Positions 22,234 to 32,400 of a stretch of DNA of 41,265 nucleotides are shown one piece after another; the stretch's first letter is position 1, and the number at the start of each line of letters is the position of its first letter. The position numbers and the translations under genes are program-made. This DNA is from DASQQQ01 sp036390995 (GTDB lineage: Bacteria > Actinomycetota > UBA4738 > HRBIN12): assembly GCA_036390995.1 (NCBI GenBank), contig DASWAT010000196.1:1-41265 (forward strand), written 5' to 3'. A model generated the notes under the pieces. That model did not search any database, was not told where the DNA came from, and saw only the letters and a list, made by a program, of their open reading frames with translations.

Positions 22234-23461
22234 CCGCAGGGTCGTCGTTACCGGCATCGGACCGGTCACGCCGATCGGGATCGGCGTGGACGAGTTCTGG
22301 GCGGGCGCCACCGGCGGGCGCAACGGCATCCGGCCGATCAGCCGGTTCGACGCCTCCGACCTGCCCGTGAAGCTGGCCGGCGAGGTCGACGGGTTCGACG
22401 TGTCGCAGTGGCTCGACACGAAGGAGGCCCGCCGCACCGACCGGTTCGTCCACTTCGCGGTGGCTTCTGCCGACCTCGGCTGGAGGGACGCCGGGAAGCC
22501 CGAGGTCCCCGGCGAGCGGGTCGCGGTGATCTTCGCCACGGGGATCGGCGGGATCGAGTGGCTGCTGAACCAGCACTCGGTGCTGCTGGAGCGGGGCCCG
22601 GGCCGGGTCAGCCCGTTCATGGTCCCGGCGCTCATGGCCAACGCCGCGGCCGGTCACATCGCGATGCGGTTCGGCTTCACGGGTCCGAACTTCTGCACGG
22701 TCTCCGCATGTGCCTCGGGAGCGCACGCCGTGGGCGAGGGGTACCGCATGATCCGCGACGGCCTGGCCGACGTGGCCGTCGTCGGCGGCTCGGAGGCGGC
22801 CACGCTTCCGCTCACGGTAGCCGCCTTCGCGCAGATGACCGCGCTCACGAAGAACCCGGACCCCCAGACGGCGAGCCGTCCGTTCGACGCAGAGCGCAAC
22901 GGGTTCGTCCTGTCCGAAGGGGCATGCACGCTGATCCTCGAGACCGAGGAGGGGGCGAGGGCACGCGGCGCTCGGGCCTACGCGCAGGTCGTCGGGTACG
23001 GCGCGTCGGACGATGCGTTCCACATCACGGCGCCCGACCCCAAGGGCTCCGGCGCGGCGCTCGCCATCGGTCGGGCCCTCGAGGACGCGGGTGTGCAGCC
23101 CTCCGACGTCGACTACGTGAACGCCCACGGGACCTCCACCCAGCTGAACGACGCCTCCGAGACGGCCGCGCTGAAGGCGGCCTTCGGCGAGGACGCCGCC
23201 CACCGGGTCGCCGTCTCGTCCACGAAGTCGATGACCGGGCACATGCTCGGGGCGGCCGGTGCCGTGGAGGCCGCCGTCTGCGCGCTGGCCATCCGCACGG
23301 GCGTGATCCCGCCCACGGTCCACTACGCCACCCCGGACCCGGGGTGCGACCTCGACTACGTGCCGAACGAGGCACGGCGGGCCACGGTCCGCCTGGCCAT
23401 CTCGAACTCGTTCGGATTCGGCGGCCAGAACGCGGTGGTTGCCCTCGCCGCGCCGGCCTGA
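22223..23461 (+). CDS. fabF: 3-oxoacyl-ACP synthase II
   Basis: FabF elongates acyl-ACP with malonyl-ACP. The 412-residue product contains the nucleophile Cys163 (TVSACASGAHAVGEG), His302 (NAHGTSTQLND) and His340 (SMTGHMLGAAGA), the thiolase-fold triad of KASII, and ends with SNSFGFGGQNAVV. The GTG start inside the end of acpP implies translational coupling; no good ribosome-binding site is visible. It ends the fab operon, 21 bp from the convergent hydrolase gene. Confidence 0.97.
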   Translation: MSVSRRVVVTGIGPVTPIGIGVDEFWAGATGGRNGIRPISRFDASDLPVKLAGEVDGFDVSQWLDTKEARRTDRFVHFAVASADLGWRDAGKPEVPGERVAVIFATGIGGIEWLLNQHSVLLERGPGRVSPFMVPALMANAAAGHIAMRFGFTGPNFCTVSACASGAHAVGEGYRMIRDGLADVAVVGGSEAATLPLTVAAFAQMTALTKNPDPQTASRPFDAERNGFVLSEGACTLILETEEGARARGARAYAQVVGYGASDDAFHITAPDPKGSGAALAIGRALEDAGVQPSDVDYVNAHGTSTQLNDASETAALKAAFGEDAAHRVAVSSTKSMTGHMLGAAGAVEAAVCALAIRTGVIPPTVHYATPDPGCDLDYVPNEARRATVRLAISNSFGFGGQNAVVALAAPA

Positions 23462-23482
23462 GCCACGCGGCGCCTGCCCGAG

Positions 23483-25120
23483 CTACTCCTCGAACGAGCG
23501 GTACCACGACCCTCGGTCGTACACGGCCCGGATCGTCTTCCCGTCGACGACGCGGTCGAACCGGATGCGCTCGGGCCGCCACGACTCCCGGCCGACCCGG
23601 AAGGTCCCGTCGCCGAGCGGCACGAGCGGCAACTCGGGCTCGTCCGCCGCGCCGGCCAGCATCCACAGCTGCCCGCTTCGCAGCACCACGCGGAAGAACG
23701 GGTACCAGGGATCGTTGCTCCGGTACGCGCCCGTGAACCCGTGCCACTCCGGGGGCGGCTGGGCGGGAGGCGGCTGGGCGGCCGCACCCTCTCGCACGAG
23801 CCGATCGGCGCCGTGGAACGCCTCCGCCACGCGGCCTGCGCCGTCGCGACCGAAGCTCACCCGGAAGCGGTCGAGCGCAGGATGGAGCGCGAGGAACACG
23901 TCGCCCGGGGGATCACCCTCCACGGCGTCGGGCTCCAACGCCGCCTCCGTCTCGCCCTCGCGCAGCAGCAGCTGCTCGTCGAGCGCGACGACCTCGAACG
24001 CGCGCCCCTCCCCCGCGTACGTGCCGGCGAAGTCCGCTGCGTTCACGACCACGGCGGGGTCGTGGTGCTCGACCTCGGGCAGGTCCTGGCCGGCCAGGGC
24101 GCGCCGGACGCACGCGAGCGCGAACCGCCCGGTCGGCCTGCGCGCTCCCGAGCCGTTCAGGAGCATCACCACGCCCAGCCCGTCGTCGGGATCCACCATG
24201 AGGAGCGCCGTGAAGCCGATCATCCCGCCCGTGTGGAACAACCTGCGCCGGCCGTCCTGCAGGCCCACGTACAGCCCGTACGCGTAGCCGAACTCCGGAG
24301 CGTCGGGGTCCCCGCCCTCGCTCGCCGGGGTCGTGAGCACGTCGAACCCGGACGGCTGCAACACCGGCACGCCGCCGGAGAGGAGCATCCGGGCGTACGC
24401 CGTCATGTCCACGACGCTCGAGACGATGCTGCCGTCGGCCGAGTCGCTCACGATCCAGACGGCCGGAACCAGCGGATGCTCGCGGTTCGGCGGCCGGTCG
24501 TCGTACATCGTCGCGTAGCCCGTGGCCAGGTCCGTCCTGACGTCGTTCGTGATGGCCGGGCTCGTGTGCCGCATCCCGAGCGGACCCAGGACGCGCTCCC
24601 GGATGAGCTCCGGGATCCTTTGCCCCGTACGGTGCTCCAAGATGAGTCCCAGCAGCTTGTACGCATCGTTCGAGTACCAGAACCGCTCGCCGGGGGCGAA
24701 CCCCGGGATCGCCTCCCGCAGGTTCCATACCGCCGCCAGCTCACCCGGCGCGTCCTCCGTCCCCGTGGGGAGACCCGACGTGTGGGTGAGCAGATGGTGC
24801 GGCGTGATCGGGCCGAAGGGCTGGGGGATCTCCACCCATGGGAGGAGCTCGGAGACCGGGGCGTGCAGATCCAACCGGCCCGCAGCCGCCTCCTGCACCG
24901 CCACGATCGCCGCGAAGGACTTGCTGATGGACCCGATCTGGAACCGCGTGTCCGGCCGCACCGGCGTGCCCGAGGCCGCGTCGGCGAAGCCTCGGACCGC
25001 GACGCCGAGGATCTCGTCGCGGTCGGTGACGGCCACCGCGGCGCCCGCCGCATGCATGAGCGGCAGGCGCTCCTCGAGGAACGAACCGATCCGGTCGAAG
25101 GCTTCGGCCAGCCCGGTCAC
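23483..25120 (-). CDS. Serine beta-lactamase-family hydrolase (class C/esterase type)
   Basis: The product is 545 residues. The penicillin-recognising fold carries S64-I-S-K67, Y149-S-N151 and H296-T-G-G, the motifs of class C beta-lactamase-like esterases and D-aminopeptidases. Residues from about 345 form an additional C-terminal beta-rich part, with a Pro-rich linker near PPPAQPPPEW. No signal peptide is seen, so it probably acts in the cytoplasm and is more likely an esterase or peptidase than a resistance enzyme. GTG 25120 overlaps the ndk stop as GTGA, tying its translation to ndk, an unusual partner. Confidence 0.88.
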   Translation of the reverse strand: MTGLAEAFDRIGSFLEERLPLMHAAGAAVAVTDRDEILGVAVRGFADAASGTPVRPDTRFQIGSISKSFAAIVAVQEAAAGRLDLHAPVSELLPWVEIPQPFGPITPHHLLTHTSGLPTGTEDAPGELAAVWNLREAIPGFAPGERFWYSNDAYKLLGLILEHRTGQRIPELIRERVLGPLGMRHTSPAITNDVRTDLATGYATMYDDRPPNREHPLVPAVWIVSDSADGSIVSSVVDMTAYARMLLSGGVPVLQPSGFDVLTTPASEGGDPDAPEFGYAYGLYVGLQDGRRRLFHTGGMIGFTALLMVDPDDGLGVVMLLNGSGARRPTGRFALACVRRALAGQDLPEVEHHDPAVVVNAADFAGTYAGEGRAFEVVALDEQLLLREGETEAALEPDAVEGDPPGDVFLALHPALDRFRVSFGRDGAGRVAEAFHGADRLVREGAAAQPPPAQPPPEWHGFTGAYRSNDPWYPFFRVVLRSGQLWMLAGAADEPELPLVPLGDGTFRVGRESWRPERIRFDRVVDGKTIRAVYDRGSWYRSFEE

Positions 25121-25530
25121 GGCCGGGCGGGGAAGAACAGGGCGAGCTCGCGCTCGGCCGAGGACGGGGAGTCGCTGCCGTGCACGATGTTCTCGGTGAT
25201 GACCGTGGCGAGGTCGCCGCGGATCGTCCCGGGAGGTGCGCCGGCGGGATCGGTCGGGCCCATCAAGGTTCGCAGCACGCCGATCGCCTGTTCGCCCTCC
25301 ACCCGAGCGATCACCACCGGCCCCGACGTGATGAACGCCACCAGCTCGCCGAAGAACGGCTTCTCCCGGTGCTCGGCGTAGTGGCGGTCGGCCAGCTCGC
25401 GGTCGATCGTGGTCATGCGCATCTCGGCGATGCGCAGGCCCTTCGTCTCGACGCGGCGCAGGACCTCACCGACGAGGCCGCGACGCACGCCGTCCGGCTT
25501 CACGATGAGCAGGGTCGATTCGACGGCCAT
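25117..25530 (-). CDS. ndk: Nucleoside diphosphate kinase
   Basis: The product is 137 residues, standard length. The phosphorylated His117 lies in ENIVHGSDSPSSAERE; the N-terminus has the TLLIVKPDGVRRGLVGE pattern. It balances NTP pools. It follows folC by 3 bp, the usual actinobacterial order folC-ndk. Confidence 0.98.
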   Translation of the reverse strand: MAVESTLLIVKPDGVRRGLVGEVLRRVETKGLRIAEMRMTTIDRELADRHYAEHREKPFFGELVAFITSGPVVIARVEGEQAIGVLRTLMGPTDPAGAPPGTIRGDLATVITENIVHGSDSPSSAERELALFFPARP

Positions 25531-25533
25531 GCT

Positions 25534-26817
25534 TCAGGGTTCCTCCAGGAGCGTCCGGCGGGCGTCGGCCACAGTATAGAGAGAGCCGGTCACGAGGATC
25601 AGGTCCGCGGGGGCGGCGCTCGCCTTCGCTTCCTCGATCGCGCCGGCCACCGAACCGAACACCTCGGTGGCAACTCCGGCCTCGTGGAGAACCCCACGCA
25701 GCGGTTCGGCTCCTCCGGATCGTGCGCTCGTGTTGCGTGTGGCGTACGCCCGGTCGGCGATCGGTGCCAGGGCCGCCACGATCCCTCCGACGTCCTTGTT
25801 CGCCGACACGGCGATCACCAGGTGCAGCCGCTCCCACGTGAAGGCTTCCTGCAGCGCGGCCGCCAAGGCCTGAGCCCCTGCGGGGTTGTGCGCGCCGTCC
25901 AGTACCAACAGCGGGTGGCGACCGACCACCTCCAGTCTCCCGGGTGACGAGGCGGCGGCGAGGGCGGCACGCGTGAGGTCCTCGGAGAGGGGTCGCTCCA
26001 GGAACGCCTCCAGCGCAACGATCGCTGCGATCGCGTTGCGGGCCGCGTGCTCGCCGAAGAGCGGAAGCACCAGCTCGTCGTACTCGGCCTGAAGCCCCTG
26101 CACCGAGAGCTGCTGCCCGCCCACCGCCTGCCGACGTTCCAGGAGGGCGAAGTCCCGGCCCTCGACGAGGAGCCGGGCCTCGTACTCCTCGCACCGGTCC
26201 CGCACGACCGCGAAGGCCTCGGGGGGCTGTTCGCGACACACCACGATCTTGCCGGGCTTCACGATGCCGGCCTTCTCGGTGGCCACCTCCGTGACCGTAG
26301 AGCCGAGCTCGGGATGGTCCAGCGCGATCGGGCACAGGACGGCGACGTCGCCGGCCACGAGGTTCGTGGCGTCCCACGTCCCCCCCATCCCCACCTCGAA
26401 CACGCCGAGCGACACCGGCTTGTCCGCGAACCACAGGAACGCGAGCGCGGTCAGCGTCTCGAAGTACGTGACCTGCTCCCCCCGATCGTCGATCAGACGC
26501 AAGGAGGGCATGAGGTACTCGTAGGTCTCCGCGAACTCCTCTTCCGAGATCGGTTCGCCGCACACCGCGATCCGCTCCGTCACCGACAGCAGATGCGGCG
26601 AGGTGTACAGCCCGGCCGTGACCCCGTGCGCACAGGCCAGCGACACGATCAGCCGCGCCGTCGTGGTCTTCCCGTTCGTCCCCGTGACGTGGATCGTCGG
26701 GTACGTGAGCTGGGGATCGTCGAGCAGCTCGACGATCCCCGTGATCCGGGACAGGTCCGGCACCATCCGCTCCGGCTGGCGGGACTCGAGATCGGCGAGG
26801 GCCTCGGCGAACCGCAC
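25534..26817 (-). CDS. folC: Folylpolyglutamate/dihydrofolate synthase
   Basis: The product is 427 residues of the Mur-ligase fold. The P-loop is TIHVTGTNGKTTTARL (41-56). Other family features are LYTSPHL, the GVFEVGMGGTWDATN motif and VLDGAHNPAGAQAL in the C-terminal domain. It adds glutamates to folates. GTG 26817 is 5 bp after the valS stop. The gene order valS-folC-ndk is conserved in actinobacteria. Confidence 0.96.
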   Translation of the reverse strand: MRFAEALADLESRQPERMVPDLSRITGIVELLDDPQLTYPTIHVTGTNGKTTTARLIVSLACAHGVTAGLYTSPHLLSVTERIAVCGEPISEEEFAETYEYLMPSLRLIDDRGEQVTYFETLTALAFLWFADKPVSLGVFEVGMGGTWDATNLVAGDVAVLCPIALDHPELGSTVTEVATEKAGIVKPGKIVVCREQPPEAFAVVRDRCEEYEARLLVEGRDFALLERRQAVGGQQLSVQGLQAEYDELVLPLFGEHAARNAIAAIVALEAFLERPLSEDLTRAALAAASSPGRLEVVGRHPLLVLDGAHNPAGAQALAAALQEAFTWERLHLVIAVSANKDVGGIVAALAPIADRAYATRNTSARSGGAEPLRGVLHEAGVATEVFGSVAGAIEEAKASAAPADLILVTGSLYTVADARRTLLEEP

Positions 26818-26822
26818 GATGG

Positions 26823-29366
26823 CTAGGGCGTGGCCAGGATGGTCTCGACTGCGAGGGCCTCCGCCTCCACCGTCTCGAGCTTCACGATGCCGCCCGCCTC
26901 CTTGAGATCCGCCTCGGCCTCCGAGAGCGCTCGAAGGCGCTCGACCGAATCGTGCACCGTCACGAGCTCGGCGGGTGTGCGCAGCGACACCTTCGCCATC
27001 GCCTTCGCCTTGCGAACGGCCGTGAGCACCTCCGCGGCGACGCGGTAGACGGCGGCGTCACCCGCGACGTGGGGGTTCAGCTCGTCCGGCTTCGGCCAGG
27101 CGGCACGGTGGATCGAGCCGGACCGCCACCAGGACCACACCTCCTCGGTGACGAAGGGCAGGAACGGCGCGAGCAGCCGGAGCTGGACGCCGAGCGCCAG
27201 CCGGAGGGACGAGACCGCCGAGGCAGCCTTCTCCGGCCCGTGCGCCCCGTAGGCGCGCTGCTTCACGAGCTCGAGATAGTCGTCGCAGAAGTCCCAGAAG
27301 AACCGCTCGGCCACCTCGAGTGCGCGTGCGTGATCGTAGTCCTCGAACGCCGCCGTGGCCTGCTCGACCGACGTCCGCAGTCCGGCCAGCATGGCCCGGT
27401 CCACGGGCTCGGCCACGGGACCCTCCTGCGCCTCCATCGTCAGCGCGAACCTCGATGCGTTGAGGATCTTGATGGCCAGGCGGCGGCCGACCTTCATCTG
27501 CTGCTCGTCGAACGTGGCGTCCACGCCGAGCCGGGCGCTCCCTGCCCAGTAGCGGACGGCGTCCGCACTATGACGCTCGAACATCTCGACCGGCGTGACC
27601 ACGTTGCCCTTGGACTTCGACATCTTCTTGCGCTCGGGGTCCATGACGAAGCCGCTGATGGCGGCGTTCATCCACGGGAGCGAGTCGTGCTCGAGATGGG
27701 CCTTCAGGACGGTGTAGAAGAGCCAGGTGCGGATGATCTCGTGCGCCTGGGGCCGAAGGTCCATCGGGAACACACGCGGGAACAGATCGGGGTCCTCCTC
27801 CCAGCCACCGGCGATCTGCGGGGTCAGGGAGGACGTCGCCCATGTGTCCATGATGTCGGGGTCGCCGGCGAATCCGCCCGGCTGGCCGCGGTGTTCCGGC
27901 GCGTAGCCGTCCGGGACGTCGCTCGACGGATCGACCGGCAACCGTTCCTCGTTGGGCACGAGCGGATGATCGTGGTCGGGGACGCCGTGCTCATCGAGGC
28001 GGTACCAGACGGGGAACGGCACGCCGAAGAACCGCTGGCGGCTGATGCACCAGTCGCCGTTCAGGCCCTCGACCCAGGAGGCGTATCGGGCCCCCATGTG
28101 CTCGGGATGCCATCGGATCTGCCGTCCACGCTCGAGCAGCTGCTCCCGGAACTCGATCGTCTTCACGAACCACTGCCGGCTGGAAACGACCTCCAGCGGC
28201 CGCTCCCCTCGTTCGTAGAACTTCACGACGTGCCGGACGGGCTGGGGCTCGCCGCGCAGGTGGCCCGACCCGGCGAGGAGCTCGGCGATCCGCTTGCGAG
28301 CCCGCTTCGTCGGCAGGCCGGCGAGCTCGTCGTGGGCACGGCGTGCGGCGTCCGCGTCGCGCGCGTCCCATCCGGGCTCACCCCACCTCGCCGGCGCGAT
28401 CGACCCGTCTCGCCCGACGACCACGCGAGCCGGTAGCCGAAGCTCTCGCCACCATGTCACATCGGTGATGTCGCCGAACGTACAGATCATCGCGACGCCG
28501 GTTCCCTTCTCGGGATCGGCGAGCTCGTGGGCGACGATCGGCACCTCCGCACCGAACAGCGGCGTGACCGCCGACCGGCCGATCAGGCCCCGGAACCGCT
28601 CGTCTCCGGGGTTGACCACCAAGGCGACGCAGGCCGGGATCAGCTCCGGACGCGAGGTCTCGATCTCGACCGAGCCGGAACCGTCGGCGAGGTCGAACCG
28701 AACGCGGTGGTACGTTCCCGCCACCTCACGATCCTCGATCTCAGCCTGGGCGACCGCGGTTTGGAAGTCGACGTCCCACATCGTCGGCGCCTCGACCTTG
28801 TACGCCAGCCCGCGGAGCAACAGCCGGAGGAACGAGCGCTGCGATGCACGACGGGAGCGTTCGTCGATCGTCGTGTAGGTGTGGGTCCAGTCCACGGACA
28901 GGCCGACCTGACGGAAGCAGTCCTCGAACGCCTTCTCGTCCTCTACGGTGAGACGCTCACACAGCTCGATGAAGTTGCCGCGGGACACCGGCACGGGCTC
29001 GGCCTCATCCGGGCGCTCGAGCGTCGTGAGATCGAAGCTGGGGTCGTACGGCAACGACGGGTCACACCGGACGCCGAAGTAGTTCTGGACCCGGCGTTCG
29101 GTGGGAAGGCCGTTGTCGTCCCAGCCCATCGGATAGAACACCTCGAGCCCGCGCATCCGCTGGTACCTGGCCACCAGGTCCGTGTGTGTGTACGACATGA
29201 CGTGACCGACGTGCAGGGAGCCACTCGCCGTGGGCGGCGGCGTGTCGATCGCGTACACCTCCTGCCGGGGCTTCGAACGGTCGAAGCGGTAGGTGCCGGT
29301 AGCCTCCCACCACTCGCCCCACTTGGCCTCCAGGCCGTCGAGGGACGGCTTGTCCGGAACGTTCAT
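26823..29366 (-). CDS. valS: Valyl-tRNA synthetase
   Basis: The product is 847 residues. The class I signatures are HVGH (PTASGSLHVGHVMSYTHTDL) and KMSKS (KKMSKSKGNVVTPVEMF). The order MGWDDNGLPTERRVQNYFGV, an editing domain and WCISRQRFFGVPFP fits ValS; the short length and character differ from the ~950-residue E. coli type. The final ~60 residues form the usual coiled coil-like tail. I start at ATG 29366, seven bases after a TAGACT hexamer, rather than at an earlier in-frame codon upstream of the hexamer. Confidence 0.95.
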   Translation of the reverse strand: MNVPDKPSLDGLEAKWGEWWEATGTYRFDRSKPRQEVYAIDTPPPTASGSLHVGHVMSYTHTDLVARYQRMRGLEVFYPMGWDDNGLPTERRVQNYFGVRCDPSLPYDPSFDLTTLERPDEAEPVPVSRGNFIELCERLTVEDEKAFEDCFRQVGLSVDWTHTYTTIDERSRRASQRSFLRLLLRGLAYKVEAPTMWDVDFQTAVAQAEIEDREVAGTYHRVRFDLADGSGSVEIETSRPELIPACVALVVNPGDERFRGLIGRSAVTPLFGAEVPIVAHELADPEKGTGVAMICTFGDITDVTWWRELRLPARVVVGRDGSIAPARWGEPGWDARDADAARRAHDELAGLPTKRARKRIAELLAGSGHLRGEPQPVRHVVKFYERGERPLEVVSSRQWFVKTIEFREQLLERGRQIRWHPEHMGARYASWVEGLNGDWCISRQRFFGVPFPVWYRLDEHGVPDHDHPLVPNEERLPVDPSSDVPDGYAPEHRGQPGGFAGDPDIMDTWATSSLTPQIAGGWEEDPDLFPRVFPMDLRPQAHEIIRTWLFYTVLKAHLEHDSLPWMNAAISGFVMDPERKKMSKSKGNVVTPVEMFERHSADAVRYWAGSARLGVDATFDEQQMKVGRRLAIKILNASRFALTMEAQEGPVAEPVDRAMLAGLRTSVEQATAAFEDYDHARALEVAERFFWDFCDDYLELVKQRAYGAHGPEKAASAVSSLRLALGVQLRLLAPFLPFVTEEVWSWWRSGSIHRAAWPKPDELNPHVAGDAAVYRVAAEVLTAVRKAKAMAKVSLRTPAELVTVHDSVERLRALSEAEADLKEAGGIVKLETVEAEALAVETILATP

Positions 29367-29373
29367 GACGCCG

Positions 29374-29379
29374 AGTCTA
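29374..29379 (-). promoter_or_regulatory. -10 hexamer of leaderless valS
   Basis: TAGACT on the minus strand lies seven bases before the ATG at 29366. No ribosome-binding site is visible. Confidence 0.5.
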
Positions 29380-29428
29380 CGGGACCGCCCCACACGGTCT
29401 CACGTCTCCCCCTGACGTACCCCCCGGC

Positions 29429-29434
29429 TACACT
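29429..29434 (+). promoter_or_regulatory. -10 hexamer of the leaderless cyclase gene
   Basis: TACACT is followed by six C residues and the GTG at 29441. The divergent valS hexamer is 50 bp away. Confidence 0.5.
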
Positions 29435-29440
29435 CCCCCC

Positions 29441-32400
29441 GTGCGGGAGTGTCCGAGCTGCGGGAGCCCCAACCCGGACGGCGCCCGGTTCTGTGCGTCG
29501 TGCGGCGCTTCGCTCGTGCCGGCGTGCGGGCAGTGCGGCGCGGAGCTTCCCCCCGGCGCGCGCTTCTGCCCCTCCTGCGGGACCCCCGTGCCGGACGACG
29601 TCCCCGTCCCAACCGGCTCCGAGCGCAAGCTCGTCACGGTCCTGTTCGCCGACGTGACCGGCTCGACGGGCCTCGGTGAGCGCCTGGACCCCGAGCGCCT
29701 CCAGGAACTCATGGCAACCTACTTCTCCGCGATGCGCGAGGAGATCGAGGCCGAAGGGGGCACGGTCGAGAAGTTCATCGGCGACGCCGTCATGGCCGCC
29801 TTCGGCGTGCCCGCCGCGCACGAGGACGACCCGGCGCGAGCCCTCCGAGCGGCGCTCCGGATGCGCCGGCGCCTGACCGAGCTCAACCACGAGCTCGAGC
29901 GCCGGTACGGGGTGACCCTGCAGATCCGCACGGGCGTGAACACCGGCGAGGTGCTCGCGGCGGTCTCTCCGAAGCCCGTCGAGCCGATGGTGACGGGCGA
30001 TGCCGTGAACGTCGCGGCGCGTCTCGAGCAGGCCGCCGAGCCCGGGTCGATCGTGGTCGCGGAGCGTACGGCGCGCGCCGCCCGCGGATTCGGCTACCGG
30101 GAGCTCGGCCCGCGTGAGCTCCGGGGCAAGCAGGGCGCGGTCGCGGCGGTGCTCCTGGAGGCCCAGACGGCCGAGCCGGTGGAGCGCGGGGTTCCCGGCC
30201 TCCGAGCCCCGATGGTCGGCCGGGACCAGGAGCTCGCCCTGCTCCGGACCCTGTATGGACGGGCCGTGGCCGAGGGCCATCCGAACCTCGTGACGATCTA
30301 CGGCGATCCGGGTGTGGGCAAGAGCCGCCTGGTCCGCGAGTTCCTGGCCTGGGCCGAGGCGCAGACGCCGGCGCCCTACGTCACGTTCGGTCGATGCCTG
30401 CCGTACGGGGAAGGGATCACGTACTGGCCACTCGCCGAGATCCTCAAGCGGCACGCGGGGGTCCAGGACTCGGACCCGACCGAGGCCGTGCTGGAGAAGA
30501 TCGGGACGGCCTGCGACGCCGTCCTGGAGGCCGACCCCTCGATCGACGCCGGCCGCACCTGCCGGGCGATCGCGTACACGGCAGGCCTGGAGTTCCCGGG
30601 CTCGCCGATGGCCGGCCGCGAGCCCCGCCAGATCCGCGCCGAGATGCACGCGGCCTGGCGCTCCTTCTTCTCGGCCCTGTCGACCTCGGCGCCGGTGATC
30701 GCCGTGATCGAGGACATCCACTGGGCCGACGACGCGATGCTCGACCTCCTCGAGGACCTCGCCGACCGGGTGCTCGGCCCCGTCGTGCTGGTGTGCCCGG
30801 CGCGTCCCGAGCTCCTGGACGCACGATCGGGCTGGGGCGGCGGGCGCCGCAACTTCTCCTCGGTCTCGCTCGAGCCGCTCACGGCCGGGGACGCGGGGCG
30901 GCTGGTGGGCCACCTTCTGACGGTGAACGCGCTGCCGGCCGGGCTGCGCGCCAGGATCCTCGAGCGCGCCGAGGGCAACCCCTTCTTCCTCGAGGAGATC
31001 GTGCGCCACCTGATCGACGAAGGTCGGATCGTCCGGGACGGCGACCGGTGGCGCGCGACCGAGCGGGTCGGCGAGGTGCAGATCCCCGACACCGTGCAGG
31101 CGGTGCTGGCCGCCAGGATCGACCTGCTCGGAGCCGAGGAGAAGCGGACCCTCCAGCGCGCCGCCGTGGTGGGTCGGACCTTCTGGCCGGGGCCCGTGCG
31201 ACGGCTGCTGAACGGCGATGGCGACCGCGTCCACGACACCCTGGAGCGCCTGGCGGAGCGCGAGCTCGTCCTCTCGCGCATGGGCTCGGCGTTCGCCGGC
31301 GAGCCGGAGTTCGCGTTCAAGCACATCCTCACCCGCGAGGTCGCCTACGAGAGCCTCCCCCGACGTGAGCGAGCGCAGGCCCACGCCGCGGTGGCCGGCT
31401 GGATCGAGGGGATCGCTGCCGAACGCTCCCGGGAGTTCGTCGAGCTCCTCGCCTACCACTACCTCCAGGCCTACCAGGGAGCGATGGAGGACCCGACCGC
31501 GGATCCCTCGTCCGCGGGATCTCTCCGGGCGAGGGCGTTCGCGTCACTCCTGGAGGCCGCCGAGCAGGCCCACCGGCGGTTCGCCATCGAGAAGGCCCTG
31601 AAGCTGGCCGAGAAGGCCGAGCGCATCGCCGATGACCCTCTGGAGCGGGCCACCGCCCTGGAACAGATCGGCGTGACCGCCATCAGCGACTACCGGGGCG
31701 ACCTGGCCTGGCGCTGCCTCCGCGAGGCCGCGGATCTCCGCCTGGAGCACGCGCCCGACGATCACGAGGCGCTCGCCCGGGTCTGCGCTCGCGCGGTGGA
31801 GACGCCGAGCCGGTGGCCCGGCTCGATGCGCGAGGTGCCTTCGGAGGACGAGATCACCAGGTACATCCGGATCGGGTTCGAGAACGCCGGCGACCGGGAC
31901 GGCGAGTCGCTCGTCCGACTGCTCAGCGCTCGGGCGTTCGGGCCGTTCTCGTTCGGGCCGGGGCGCTCGCTGCGTCCCGGCGAGTACGAGGCGGCCCGAG
32001 AGGACGGGCGGCGGGCCACCGAGATGGCCGTGCGGATCGGCCGGCCGGACCTGGCCTCGGCGGCCCTCGATGCCACCACCTCGGCCGGCATCTCGCTCGG
32101 CTTCTACGGTGGGGAGATCGAGTTCGTCCAGCGGCGTCTCGAGCTCGCCGACGACCTGGACAACCCGTGGGAGGTCGGCGACATCTTCGCGATGGGCGCC
32201 TGGACGGCCGGCTACCTGGGCGACTTCCCGCGCGCGATCGAGCTCGGGAGCGAGGGCGTGCGCCGCACGGAGGGGGCCGAGGCGATCGGCCTCATGATCC
32301 ACAGCCTGTGTTGGGTCGCCTTCGCCCGGTTCGCCCTGGGAGACTGGAGCGCGGTCACCGATGAGCTCTTGCCGCGGGTCCGGCGGCTGCTCGGCGAGCG

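Noticed and set aside
29363..31459. 698-codon minus-strand frame opposite the cyclase gene
   Set aside because: It is the antisense shadow of a GC-rich gene with clear domains; the translation has no recognisable motif and is Arg/His/Gly-rich.
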